From Gemmatimonas sp. (GTDB taxonomy: Bacteria > Gemmatimonadota > Gemmatimonadetes > Longimicrobiales > Longimicrobiaceae): a stretch of DNA of 39,296 nucleotides. Position 1 is the stretch's first letter. The number at the start of each line of letters is the position of its first letter. The position numbers and the translations under genes are program-made. This document shows positions 24,285-31,537 of this stretch, piece by piece. The DNA is taken from the NCBI GenBank assembly GCA_009380025.1, contig WHSP01000023.1, forward strand, positions 1 through 39,296, given 5' to 3'. The notes below the pieces were generated by a model. That model was given only the letters and a program-made list of their open reading frames with translations. It had not been told where the DNA came from and searched no databases.

Positions 24285-25193
24285 GTGACGGATCAACACA
24301 CGCTCGAAGGTCAGACACTGCGCGGCAGAGGACGTGTCGTCGACTATTCGAACTTCGTCAAGCTACCTCACACGGTCTTCGCCCTACCGTTCTGCCTCGT
24401 CGGGGCGATCCTGGCCTCGTATGACACGCCTGTTCGAGGGACGGATGTCGTTTGGATTCTGCTCGCGTTCACGAGCGCGCGTTTCTCCGCAATGGGCTTC
24501 AATCGCATCGTAGACCGGGTCTTCGACGCGCAGAACCCTCGCACCAGAGGACGCGAGATACCCAGCGGGAAGCTGACCCCTACCGAGGCGGCGGCTGCCG
24601 TTTCCATCTCCAGCGTGGTCTTCCTCGTCAGCGCAGGGGCCCTGAACCGTGTCTGCCTCCTCCTCGCCCCCTTCGCGCTTCTCTGGGTCTTCTTCTACTC
24701 GTACACGAAGCGGTTTACCAGCTGGAGTCATCTCGTCCTGGGCGTTGCCCTCGCCATCGCTCCGGTCGGCGCATACCTCGCCGTTGCCGGACGCTGGAGT
24801 GAACCGCGCACTGCGCTGCTCGCTCTTGCCGGCGCAGTGCTCTGCTGGGTCGCCGGCTTCGACATCCTTTACTCGCTCCAGGACGAGGAGTTCGATAGGG
24901 AGCAGCGTCTTCATTCGGTGCCCGCTGCCCTCGGAGCCCGAGGTGCGATCTTTGTCTCAAGGCTCCTGCACTTCGGTTCTCTGCTGTGCTTCATCGCCTC
25001 CGCCACGCTCTTCGGCGGGGCGGGACCCGTCTTCTACGTGGGCGTCGGAGTTATCGCGCTGATGCTCACCTATGAGCAGAGCCTCGTTCGAGCAGACGAC
25101 CTCTCGCGGATCGACGCGGCCTTCTTCACTATCAATGGTGCGATCTCCGTCCTCTTCTTCCTGATGGTTCTGGGGGAGCGCCTCCTGTCGTGA
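24285..25193 (+). CDS. UbiA-family polyprenyltransferase
   Basis: The 302-residue integral membrane protein attaches a polyprenyl chain to an aromatic acid. Both aspartate motifs are present: GFNRIVDRVFDAQNPRT (N-x3-D-x3-D) near residues 70-86 and SLQDEEFDREQRLHS near 200-215. About eight hydrophobic helices span the rest. The start is GTG at 24285. The stop overlaps the ubiX GTG by four bases. It fits the MqnP-like or 4-hydroxybenzoate type; the neighbourhood with menG favours menaquinone synthesis. Confidence 0.92.
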   Translation: MTDQHTLEGQTLRGRGRVVDYSNFVKLPHTVFALPFCLVGAILASYDTPVRGTDVVWILLAFTSARFSAMGFNRIVDRVFDAQNPRTRGREIPSGKLTPTEAAAAVSISSVVFLVSAGALNRVCLLLAPFALLWVFFYSYTKRFTSWSHLVLGVALAIAPVGAYLAVAGRWSEPRTALLALAGAVLCWVAGFDILYSLQDEEFDREQRLHSVPAALGARGAIFVSRLLHFGSLLCFIASATLFGGAGPVFYVGVGVIALMLTYEQSLVRADDLSRIDAAFFTINGAISVLFFLMVLGERLLS

Positions 25194-25789
25194 CCGCGTC
25201 GAATGAGGGGCCGATCACCCTGGGAATCACCGGGGCCTCCGGCGCTCCCTACGCCGTCCGCCTCCTCCGGGCCCTCAACGACAGTAGGACGCCGACGAGG
25301 TTGATCATCTCGAGTTATGGAATGCGACTCCTGGCGGAGGAGCTCGAGATCGGCGGAATCGACGAGCTTCGCGCGGCTACTGGCGATTGGAGCCGCGTCG
25401 AGCTCTACGAGCCGGGGGATCGCGGGGCCACTCCGGCCTCCGGTTCTGCCCCGTCGGCCGGGATGGTGATTTGCCCGTGCTCGATGGGAACCCTGGCGTC
25501 GATCGCGGCAGGAACTTCACGGAATCTCGTCGAGAGGGCCGCGGACGTTGCCTTGAAGGAGCAGCGTTCGCTTATTCTAGTCCCGCGCGAAACGCCGCTT
25601 TCGACGATCCACCTCGAGAACATGTCCAGGCTGGCGCGAGCCGGCGCCACCATCCTGCCGGCCTCGCCCGGTTTCTATCATCGCCCGTCCTCCGTCGACG
25701 ACCTGGTCGATTTCATTGTCGCCCGCATCATGGCCCACTTGGGGCTTCCCTTTTCGATGAATCGCTGGAAGAGCGGCGAGGTCAGCTGA
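25190..25789 (+). CDS. ubiX: UbiX-type flavin prenyltransferase
   Basis: The 199-residue protein makes prenyl-FMN, the cofactor required by UbiD. The FMN-binding GITGASGAPYA near residue 12-22, the CPCSMGTLASIAAG segment, and the C-terminal LVPRETPLSTIHLENMSRL and MPASPGFYHRP-like (LPASPGFYHRP) segments are all present. GTG at 25190 overlaps the ubiA stop. It supplies the cofactor for the UbiD protein two genes upstream. Confidence 0.94.
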   Translation: MTASNEGPITLGITGASGAPYAVRLLRALNDSRTPTRLIISSYGMRLLAEELEIGGIDELRAATGDWSRVELYEPGDRGATPASGSAPSAGMVICPCSMGTLASIAAGTSRNLVERAADVALKEQRSLILVPRETPLSTIHLENMSRLARAGATILPASPGFYHRPSSVDDLVDFIVARIMAHLGLPFSMNRWKSGEVS

Positions 25790-25819
25790 TCCGGTTTCAC
25801 CTCCGGCCCGGGAGGTTTT

Positions 25820-26338
25820 GTGACAGCGGCGTCGATGAACCCGTCGAATCCGATCAGGTTGGGGTTGATCTCCGACACCCATGGCCTGCTGCGGCCGGAA
25901 GTGATCGAGGCGTTCGACGGAGTCCAGCAGATCCTTCACGCCGGGGACGTGGGAGATCCGGATATCCTGACGGAATTGGAAGCCATTGCCCCCGTCACGG
26001 CCGTCTGGGGAAATACTGACGGGTGGAACCTGCGGAGTCAGTTGCCCGAGACCGCCGACCTGGAGCTCGGTGGGGTACGGGTACGGGTCCTACATGGTCA
26101 TGGATTCGGTCGCCCGGTGGCGGACGCGGTCGCAGAGGCCAATCGAGATGTGGGGATGGTGGTGTTCGGCCACTCCCATCGTCCGGAGGTGGAGCGGGTC
26201 GGGGCGGTCCTCGCAGTGAATCCCGGAAGCGCCGGACCCGTGCGGTTCTCGCTGCCGGTTACCGTGGCAATCGCGGAGATCGGGGCTGGGGCGTCGGTCA
26301 CGGCGCGCCTGGTAAAGCTTGTTCGACGGGAGGGCTGA
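25820..26338 (+). CDS. YfcE/MJ0936-type metallophosphodiesterase
   Basis: The 172-residue protein is a small calcineurin-like phosphoesterase with an intact metal site: ISDTHG (D-x-H), HAGDVGD, WGNTDG, LHGHGFG and FGHSHRP. Members of this group are Mn2+-dependent phosphodiesterases of poorly known natural substrate. GTG at 25820 has GGGAGG five bases upstream; ATG at 25835 is the alternative. It follows ubiX by 30 bp, so it may be in the quinone operon. Its 3' end overlaps the convergent lipoprotein gene by 41 bp. Confidence 0.9.
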   Translation: MTAASMNPSNPIRLGLISDTHGLLRPEVIEAFDGVQQILHAGDVGDPDILTELEAIAPVTAVWGNTDGWNLRSQLPETADLELGGVRVRVLHGHGFGRPVADAVAEANRDVGMVVFGHSHRPEVERVGAVLAVNPGSAGPVRFSLPVTVAIAEIGAGASVTARLVKLVRREG

Positions 26339-27380
26339 TCGTCGACGAAGCCGAGTCGCCGGCCTGTACTTCGGACTGCGTGAGGCTATCGGGCACCGCG
26401 GTGGTCGTGTCGACCGCGGCTTCGGTCGGCTCTCCCAAGCCAGCCAGGGTCACGATTGGAACCTCCGGCGGGGCTCCGAAACGCAGGGGGACAAAGCTGT
26501 AGCCGATGCCGCAGTTCACGACGAGTGTGCTGCCTTCCAACTGGAAGAGCCGCTCGACTCCCTCGACCGCAGCATCCGGGAACGTGGTCTCCCGGAGTCG
26601 GGCGAGGCTTCCGGACCCCGGAACAGGGACGTCGCCACAAAAGGTGTCGGAGACGAGCACGATCGGGTACCGATTGTTCGGCAGGCCCCTGGCCAGCCCG
26701 GGTGTGTGCATGAGAAGGAGCGGAGTTCGTCCCGGCACACCAAGCGTTGCCAGAATATAGGCTCGTTCGCCCGCGCCCATGTTGAGGAGCTCGGGGTCGG
26801 CCCCAGCAATCCAGGCGGTGTCACCGTTGATGACCAGAGGTGCGGCGGCGTTCCGAAGGACTCGCACTCCGACCGATTGCAGCGCCGCCGCGATGTTGGC
26901 AGCGATGGAGTCACTCCGGATGTCGCGTTCCCCCAGAACGGCATAGACGGGACGATCGCGAATCGGCGCGAAGACGCGCTGCAGGAGTCCGAAGTCCGTT
27001 CCTTCGACCAGGAAGTCGCCAAGCAACACGATCAGGTCCGGATTGGCTTCGAGCGCCATTTGCACGGCCGCCGTCGCGACTTCCTCGTTCCCGTTCCAGC
27101 CTCCCAGCCGAGGATCCGCGATGATCGCGATCTCGATCCCCTCCCATCCGTCCGGCAGGCCAGCCGCCTCGAGCTCCAGGCGCGGGCTCCAGACATTTTC
27201 GGCCGGGGACGCCCCGTAGAGCTCTTCCGGTGAGATGCTGTCGAACGGTGCGCTCGCTCCTTCCATGGCTCGGGCGGCCTCGCCCGCCTCCGCAGGCTCG
27301 ACGTCCCCGCGGCACCCGCCGAGGGTGGGTAGCGAGAGCGCGACGAGAACGCACATTCGAATCGGCTGTCGTGGCCGCAT
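26298..27380 (-). CDS. Metallophosphoesterase-like lipoprotein, degenerate active site
   Basis: The 360-residue product starts with a lipoprotein signal (LPTLGGC, lipid cysteine at residue 23), an alanine/glutamate-rich linker, and then a calcineurin-like phosphoesterase fold (about residues 80-290) in the YkuE style. The active-site motifs have been replaced. D-x-H is Asp89-Pro-Arg91, GNHD is Gly150-Glu-Arg-Asp153, and GHTHGGQ is SDTFCGD at 244-250. Only GD (121-122) and His225 remain. Catalysis therefore seems lost, while the fold and lipid anchor remain. A TTGACA/TATAGA promoter lies upstream. The start may be residue 9 (ATG at 27356). Confidence 0.82.
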   Translation of the reverse strand: MRPRQPIRMCVLVALSLPTLGGCRGDVEPAEAGEAARAMEGASAPFDSISPEELYGASPAENVWSPRLELEAAGLPDGWEGIEIAIIADPRLGGWNGNEEVATAAVQMALEANPDLIVLLGDFLVEGTDFGLLQRVFAPIRDRPVYAVLGERDIRSDSIAANIAAALQSVGVRVLRNAAAPLVINGDTAWIAGADPELLNMGAGERAYILATLGVPGRTPLLLMHTPGLARGLPNNRYPIVLVSDTFCGDVPVPGSGSLARLRETTFPDAAVEGVERLFQLEGSTLVVNCGIGYSFVPLRFGAPPEVPIVTLAGLGEPTEAAVDTTTAVPDSLTQSEVQAGDSASSTISPPVEQALPGAP

Positions 27381-27784
27381 TTCAAGCCGCTGGTAGGTCG
27401 ATCTCGACGAGCCGTTCGATGCGCCGTCGGGCGCAACCGTCGAGCGACTCGGGGCGCCCGGAAGGACCCGTGCAAGAGTCCTGCTACGGCTACGCCCGTT
27501 CCGGGAACTTCTATACTACGGCGAGTCGAGCTGTCAAATCCACACCCTGCCGTGCTGAATCACGCCCACTTGACCGCGGCTCCAGCCGATTCAGACGTAC
27601 ACCAAGGAGTTAGAGGGCTAGGTCGCTTCTCTTGACTTTCGACAGGTGAAGCCCTTCTACCGGCTCGGCGCGCCAGCCGGTTGGATCCGATCAAAATTCT
27701 ACGCGTCGACTGAGCGAATGCGAAGCGTAGCGGGTGTTACCTCCCAAATAAGGGGGGGCGGACGTGAGAACGAATCGAAGCCGT
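27381..27784. other. Intergenic region with promoter and hairpin
   Basis: Apart from the minus-strand promoter at 27510-27537 this region contains a hairpin, ACCGGCT at 27659-27665 with AGCCGGT at 27675-27681 around the palindrome GGCGCGCC. There is no gene I can support. Short open frames here are antisense or lack coding character. Confidence 0.5.
27510..27537 (-). promoter_or_regulatory. Sigma-70-type promoter of the lipoprotein gene
   Basis: Read on the minus strand, a consensus -35 TTGACA at 27537-27532 and a -10 TATAGA at 27515-27510 have 16 bp between them. Transcription would begin near 27503 and leave a leader of about 120-150 bases before the metallophosphoesterase-like lipoprotein gene. 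Confidence 0.68.
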
Positions 27785-28045
27785 TCAGCCCGCTTGATGG
27801 AGCGTAGCAAGCTTGCCGAGGGCCTCACTGATCTGTTCCGCATCGGCGCTGCCGGCAAGCTCGGCCTTTCGCGCCCGCCAATCGAGACTCTTCACCTGGT
27901 CCGAAAGAACCACGCCTCAATCGGTGCACCGGAGGAGAGCTTCACTTCGAACGGATATCCCTTTGCCTGGCTCGTGATCGGGCAGAGAAGCGTGAGGCCA
28001 AACAAGGGACGAGTGCGAAGGCCCCGGGTACGACGAGGCCGTGAC
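27785..28045 (-). pseudogene. mazF-type toxin remnant, frameshifted and N-truncated
   Basis: Read on the minus strand, one frame gives LLCPITSQAKGYPFEVKL then SSGAPIE, a hallmark of MazF/PemK toxins, before a premature stop at 27892-27894. One extra base near 27914-27917 restores the rest of the family in the neighbouring frame: VVLSDQVKSLDWRARKAE, then a helix ending LGKLATLHQAG at the stop 27785-27787. The first 30 or so residues are missing or scrambled, and the remnant begins where the PIN toxin gene ends. MazF is an mRNA-cleaving ribonuclease; this copy cannot make a full protein. No mazE partner is visible. Confidence 0.8.
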
Positions 28046-28054
28046 GCGAATCGA

Positions 28055-28504
28055 TCACGGCCTGGCGTCGTAGTCGCCCAGCTGGAGCACGGTGAGGTTG
28101 GGAAGGCTCGGGAGCCGGCGATCGTTGGTGAGGAGGGATCGGCAACCGCGCGCGAGCCCCGCAGCCATCTGGATCGAATCAGGCGTTCGAACGCCGTGGG
28201 TGGCGCGGATCTGCGCTGCTGCCCGTATCAGCGTCAGGTCGATCAAGACCAGGTCCAAGCCCCGACTCCGGCTGAGTACAGCCTCATACCGTGCTGCCAG
28301 CGCCGAATCCCCAGCCCGATAAGGCACGACAAGAACCTCGAGTAGGGTGATCACAGAAGTCACGAGCTGCAGCTTCCCCTCGTCCGCCGCTGCAAACAGG
28401 GGCCGGATCAGTGGCAGAAAGCGCTCGTGTCGCTCCACCAGGTAGATCACGATCGCGGTATCAATCGCGACCGGCCCCGGCGGAACCTTTTCGATCAATC
28501 CCAC
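28055..28504 (-). CDS. PIN-domain toxin (VapC-like ribonuclease)
   Basis: The 149-residue protein has the four acidic residues of PIN-domain nucleases: Asp15 (AIDTAI), Glu56 (LLEVLV), Asp109 (TPDSIQMA) and Asp128 (TNDRRL). VapC-type toxins cleave tRNA or rRNA with Mg2+. The gene begins at GTG 28504, overlapping the end of the upstream antitoxin gene by ten bases, the normal order for such pairs. Its C-terminus runs into the mazF remnant. All catalytic residues are kept, so it is probably functional. Confidence 0.87.
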   Translation of the reverse strand: MGLIEKVPPGPVAIDTAIVIYLVERHERFLPLIRPLFAAADEGKLQLVTSVITLLEVLVVPYRAGDSALAARYEAVLSRSRGLDLVLIDLTLIRAAAQIRATHGVRTPDSIQMAAGLARGCRSLLTNDRRLPSLPNLTVLQLGDYDARP

Positions 28505-28722
28505 GAGCCGCGCTCGCGCTCCACGTGTTCAGCTGCGTTGATGCCGGTCCAGAGCTCCTCTCCAAGACCTTCGAGCTCCAAAACCGAATGACGGCCGTCC
28601 TCCACCGCCCGCTCCAGAATGTGAATTACTTCCTGGGCAAGGGAACGCCGCTGGCCACGCGCTCTCTCCTGGAGTTTCCGATAAACTGCCGTTGGAAAGT
28701 TCTTGATGTTGAGCGTTGCCAT
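28495..28722 (-). CDS. Ribbon-helix-helix antitoxin (FitA/VapB-like)
   Basis: The 75-residue protein starts MATLNIKNFPTAVYRKL, followed by an amphipathic helix with RRSLAQEVIHILERAVE. This is the Arc/FitA-type ribbon-helix-helix DNA-binding fold found in antitoxins. The acidic, tryptophan-containing C-terminal tail (ELWTGINAAEHVERERG) would bind and block the PIN toxin. AGGAGG lies a few bases before the ATG at 28722, inside a small hairpin. It overlaps the toxin gene, so the two are co-expressed and probably autoregulated. Confidence 0.85.
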   Translation of the reverse strand: MATLNIKNFPTAVYRKLQERARGQRRSLAQEVIHILERAVEDGRHSVLELEGLGEELWTGINAAEHVERERGSWD

Positions 28723-28726
28723 AATG

Positions 28727-28741
28727 CCTCCTTTACGGAGG
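28727..28741 (-). promoter_or_regulatory. RBS-sequestering hairpin of antitoxin gene
   Basis: On the minus strand CCTCC and GGAGG (28741-28737 and 28731-28727) flank five bases, and GGAGG is the Shine-Dalgarno of the antitoxin. The upstream CCTCC could pair with it and limit ribosome access. Next to it, GGTGTACCACC (28758-28748) is a near-perfect palindrome that might be an operator. Confidence 0.5.
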
Positions 28742-28787
28742 TAAGATGGTGGTACACCGCCTTCCGTGCAAGGAGCTGGCTAAAGAC

Positions 28788-28814
28788 AGAGGGACCAGGT
28801 CGTCTGGTCCCTCT
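28788..28814 (-). terminator. Terminator after the quinoprotein gene
   Basis: AGAGGGACCAG at 28788-28798 and CTGGTCCCTCT at 28804-28814 form a perfect 11-bp stem with a five-base loop. On the minus strand it is followed by GTCTTTAG. It lies 50 bases beyond the stop of the PQQ-type dehydrogenase gene and upstream of the antitoxin gene, separating the two. Confidence 0.8.
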
Positions 28815-28864
28815 TTCCCCTAAGGCTACGGGCTGACCCGCAACCCGGTGCCTGCGTTCCCCGG

Positions 28865-30949
28865 TCAGTCGGGCAATGCCAGGGCTGCCAGTCCGTCGTT
28901 CAGCTGGAGAATGATGTACTGTTTTCCGTCGTGCACCCAGCTCGACATGCCGTAGCTGCCCGCGAGCGGGGCTTCGACGGTTCCGATCCGCTCGCCGCTC
29001 TGCTTGTCGATAGCGAAGAGGACCGGGGTGTCGTCGGCGAGGCGACCGGTGGCGAGCAGTAGGCTCGGCGTTACCGTCATCGCGGCATGGCCGCCCCGCC
29101 CGCGGTTGACGTCAACGCCGTCGACCCCCTGGAGTAGCGGGTGGTTCCGGATTTCGTCCTGCGCCTCCTGAGGCGCCTCGCCGTTCGGAATCGTCCAGAG
29201 ATGCTCGCCGGTATTCACGTCGATCGCGACGATGCGCCCGTCGGGACCCTTCCAGAGCGGCAGACCGTCGAGGGTGACGGGAGGGCCGGACCTGACCGAG
29301 GTGGCCACGGCAACCCAGTCGGCGACGGTCGACCCGGCCTGTTCCGGACCCTCGCGGCTGGACTCGACCCCGGGCATCACCTGGAGGCGGAAGCACATGC
29401 TCTGCGAGGTGACGAAGACAATGCCGTTGACCGGGTCGCCTGCTGCGGGACCGGTGATGTTCGCGCCGCCCGCGCCGCCGGGGCAATTCCACGCCGGTTC
29501 TTCGTCGTCGGTGGTCGGCGGGTTGAACAGCGGGTTGAAGAGGTTGTTCTCCTCCGCGAGTTGGAGTGCGCGCTCGTAGATCTCAGGCGTGTAATCGATC
29601 AGGTGCTCGGGCTGTCGGCCCTGCAGGTCGAACGGCGCAGGCTTTGTGGGGAATGGCTGGGTCGGTGACAGCTTCTCGCCGGGTATCGTCGATTGCGGCA
29701 CCGGCAGTTCCTCGACCGGCCAGATCGGTTCACCCGTCTCACGGTCGAGCGCGTAGAGGAATCCCTGCTTCGTGGCCTGGAAGATTCCCTTGATCTCCCG
29801 GCCGTCCACCGTCACGTCCATCAGGATAGGCGCGGTCGGCGTGTCATAGTTCCAGACGTCATGGTGGACCATCTGGAAATGCCACACCTTTTCGCCGGTC
29901 TCGGCGTTCAGGGCGATCAGGCTCGTGCCGTAGAGGTTGTCGCCGGGACGGTGGCCGCCGTAGTAGTCGATCGTCGCCGGGTTCGTCGGGATATAGACGA
30001 GGCCGAGCTCGGGATCGGCGGACATCGGCGCCCACGACGACACGTCGCCCGTCCACTCCCAGGCGTCGTCCTCCCAAGTTTCGTGGTCTTCCTCACCCGG
30101 CCTTGGGATGACGTTGAACTTCCACTTCAGCTGTCCGTTGCGCGCGTCGTAGGCGAGGATGTCGCCCGGCACGTTCTCGATGCGCGTCTGGAGGTACCCC
30201 TGCTCCGCGGAGTTACCGACGACCACGACATCGTTCACCACGATCGGCGGCGAGGAGGTCGTGACATAGCCTAGCTCCTGCGGGATGCCCTGGTTGGGGT
30301 CGTACGGACCGCCATGCTCGAGCCAGGGACCCCAGTCGGCGACCAGGTCGGGGATCATGTCCACCACGCCCGTCTCCGAAAAGCCGGGGAGCCCGACGGG
30401 CTTGCCCCAGTCCTCCAGTGGCTGGCCGGTCTCGGCGTCCAGCGCATGGAGGAAGAACGCGGGCGACGAGATGAAGACGACGTCGCGGCCGTCGACCTCT
30501 GCGTAGGCGACTCCCTTTCCGTAGCCGGCTCGCATCGAGTACTCCCAGCGGTGGGTCATCGGCTCCGTGTAACTCCACCGGATGCGTCCGTTCGACGGAT
30601 CCAGGCTCGCTACGCTACGCCGATCGCCGGCAACCGTAATCAACTTCCCATCCACGTAGCTCGGCGTCGCCCGTGCCGAGCTCGGGCCGAAGCTGCCCGC
30701 GTCCCACTCCCAGACGACTTCCAGGTCCTCGAAGTTCGACGCGTTGATCTGATCCGCCGGAGTGTAGCGGGTGTGCCAGGCGTCGCCGCCGAGGTACGTC
30801 CAGCTGCCGCCTTCGACCCCGGGGCCCTGGGCGGCGATGCTGCTCGGGAACGCGACCGCCACCGTGAACATCACGAGCAGAGCGACCAGGAACACCGGGG
30901 ATTGACCCGGGATCCGGTCGCTTACGAGCGCACGTCTCTTCATCGTCAT
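28865..30949 (-). CDS. PQQ-dependent quinoprotein dehydrogenase
   Basis: The 694-residue protein has an N-terminal signal or anchor helix (VFLVALLVMFTVAVAFPSS, then IAAQ) followed by an eight-bladed propeller of quinoprotein type. Repeated W-docking-like units include TGEKVWHFQMVHHDVWNYD and KQGFLYALDRETGEPIWPVEE. The first units (WTYLGGDAWHTRYTPADQIN) are typical of membrane glucose/alcohol dehydrogenase-like proteins. It would oxidise a sugar or alcohol in the periplasm and pass electrons to quinone or cytochrome; the substrate is unknown. No cytochrome c domain is attached. An AAGGAG before 30949 selects this start over GTG at 30967. Confidence 0.88.
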   Translation of the reverse strand: MTMKRRALVSDRIPGQSPVFLVALLVMFTVAVAFPSSIAAQGPGVEGGSWTYLGGDAWHTRYTPADQINASNFEDLEVVWEWDAGSFGPSSARATPSYVDGKLITVAGDRRSVASLDPSNGRIRWSYTEPMTHRWEYSMRAGYGKGVAYAEVDGRDVVFISSPAFFLHALDAETGQPLEDWGKPVGLPGFSETGVVDMIPDLVADWGPWLEHGGPYDPNQGIPQELGYVTTSSPPIVVNDVVVVGNSAEQGYLQTRIENVPGDILAYDARNGQLKWKFNVIPRPGEEDHETWEDDAWEWTGDVSSWAPMSADPELGLVYIPTNPATIDYYGGHRPGDNLYGTSLIALNAETGEKVWHFQMVHHDVWNYDTPTAPILMDVTVDGREIKGIFQATKQGFLYALDRETGEPIWPVEELPVPQSTIPGEKLSPTQPFPTKPAPFDLQGRQPEHLIDYTPEIYERALQLAEENNLFNPLFNPPTTDDEEPAWNCPGGAGGANITGPAAGDPVNGIVFVTSQSMCFRLQVMPGVESSREGPEQAGSTVADWVAVATSVRSGPPVTLDGLPLWKGPDGRIVAIDVNTGEHLWTIPNGEAPQEAQDEIRNHPLLQGVDGVDVNRGRGGHAAMTVTPSLLLATGRLADDTPVLFAIDKQSGERIGTVEAPLAGSYGMSSWVHDGKQYIILQLNDGLAALALPD

Positions 30950-31537
30950 CGAACTCCTTCGTTTCACGAAATCTCACGGAGCGGCTGGCGCGGGCGGGGA
31001 GTCCTCCGGCGGAGGTTGCGGGTCCGCGCGCGGCCGCGACGGCTGAAGACGGAACCATAAAAAATGGGGCGTAAAGTACGATTTCGCAAGGCATTCACTC
31101 CATTTTCCAGCCGGCTGACGGGTCGTCGGGCGACCCGCTACCGATGAAACCAGCTGCCAGCTTTTCGGCCGCTTCCAGACCCGGACGCCGGGTGTAAGGC
31201 GGCCAGCGACCGGGTCGAGGAGATCACCATGTCATCGAGATGGATCCGGTACGGTACCGATACGCGTCTGAAGTTCCTGCCGCGACTCCCCTCACCTAGA
31301 CTGCCCCTCGTTTCCCGATCGGCCCCAACCGCTCGCGTTCCGGGCGACTTGGCGGCGTGCGTCGATCCTGTTGCCGTTGGGCCCGTGCGCTCCGCGTGGT
31401 TGGCCACCGGCCCGATGCAACAGTCTTCACGTGTGGGATTCGTAACGGTGCGGAGTTCCGGTCGGGTCATCACTCGCTGTCGAGACGCAGCACGCGGACC
31501 GATACGGATCCACTACTTCTTTACTCGAAGGTTTTGC
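30950..31537. other. Divergent intergenic region, palindrome-rich
   Basis: This 588-bp gap lies between two divergent genes. It holds a perfect palindrome CAGCCGGCTG (31108-31117), a hairpin GGGTCG/CGACCC (31120-31136) and an AT-rich patch (31064-31090) that may carry the quinoprotein promoter, though I cannot fix its elements. A frame starting at 31229 with a good GAGGAG leads in phase into the SusC/PhoD chimera. Its arginine/proline-rich translation does not look like a protein. Confidence 0.45.

Noticed and set aside
31229-31537. Upstream in-frame extension of the SusC/PhoD chimera with a GAGGAG site
   Set aside because: The extension is proline/arginine-rich with no signal peptide, while the start at 31538 gives a normal signal peptide. 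The good Shine-Dalgarno is probably chance or belongs to a lost gene.
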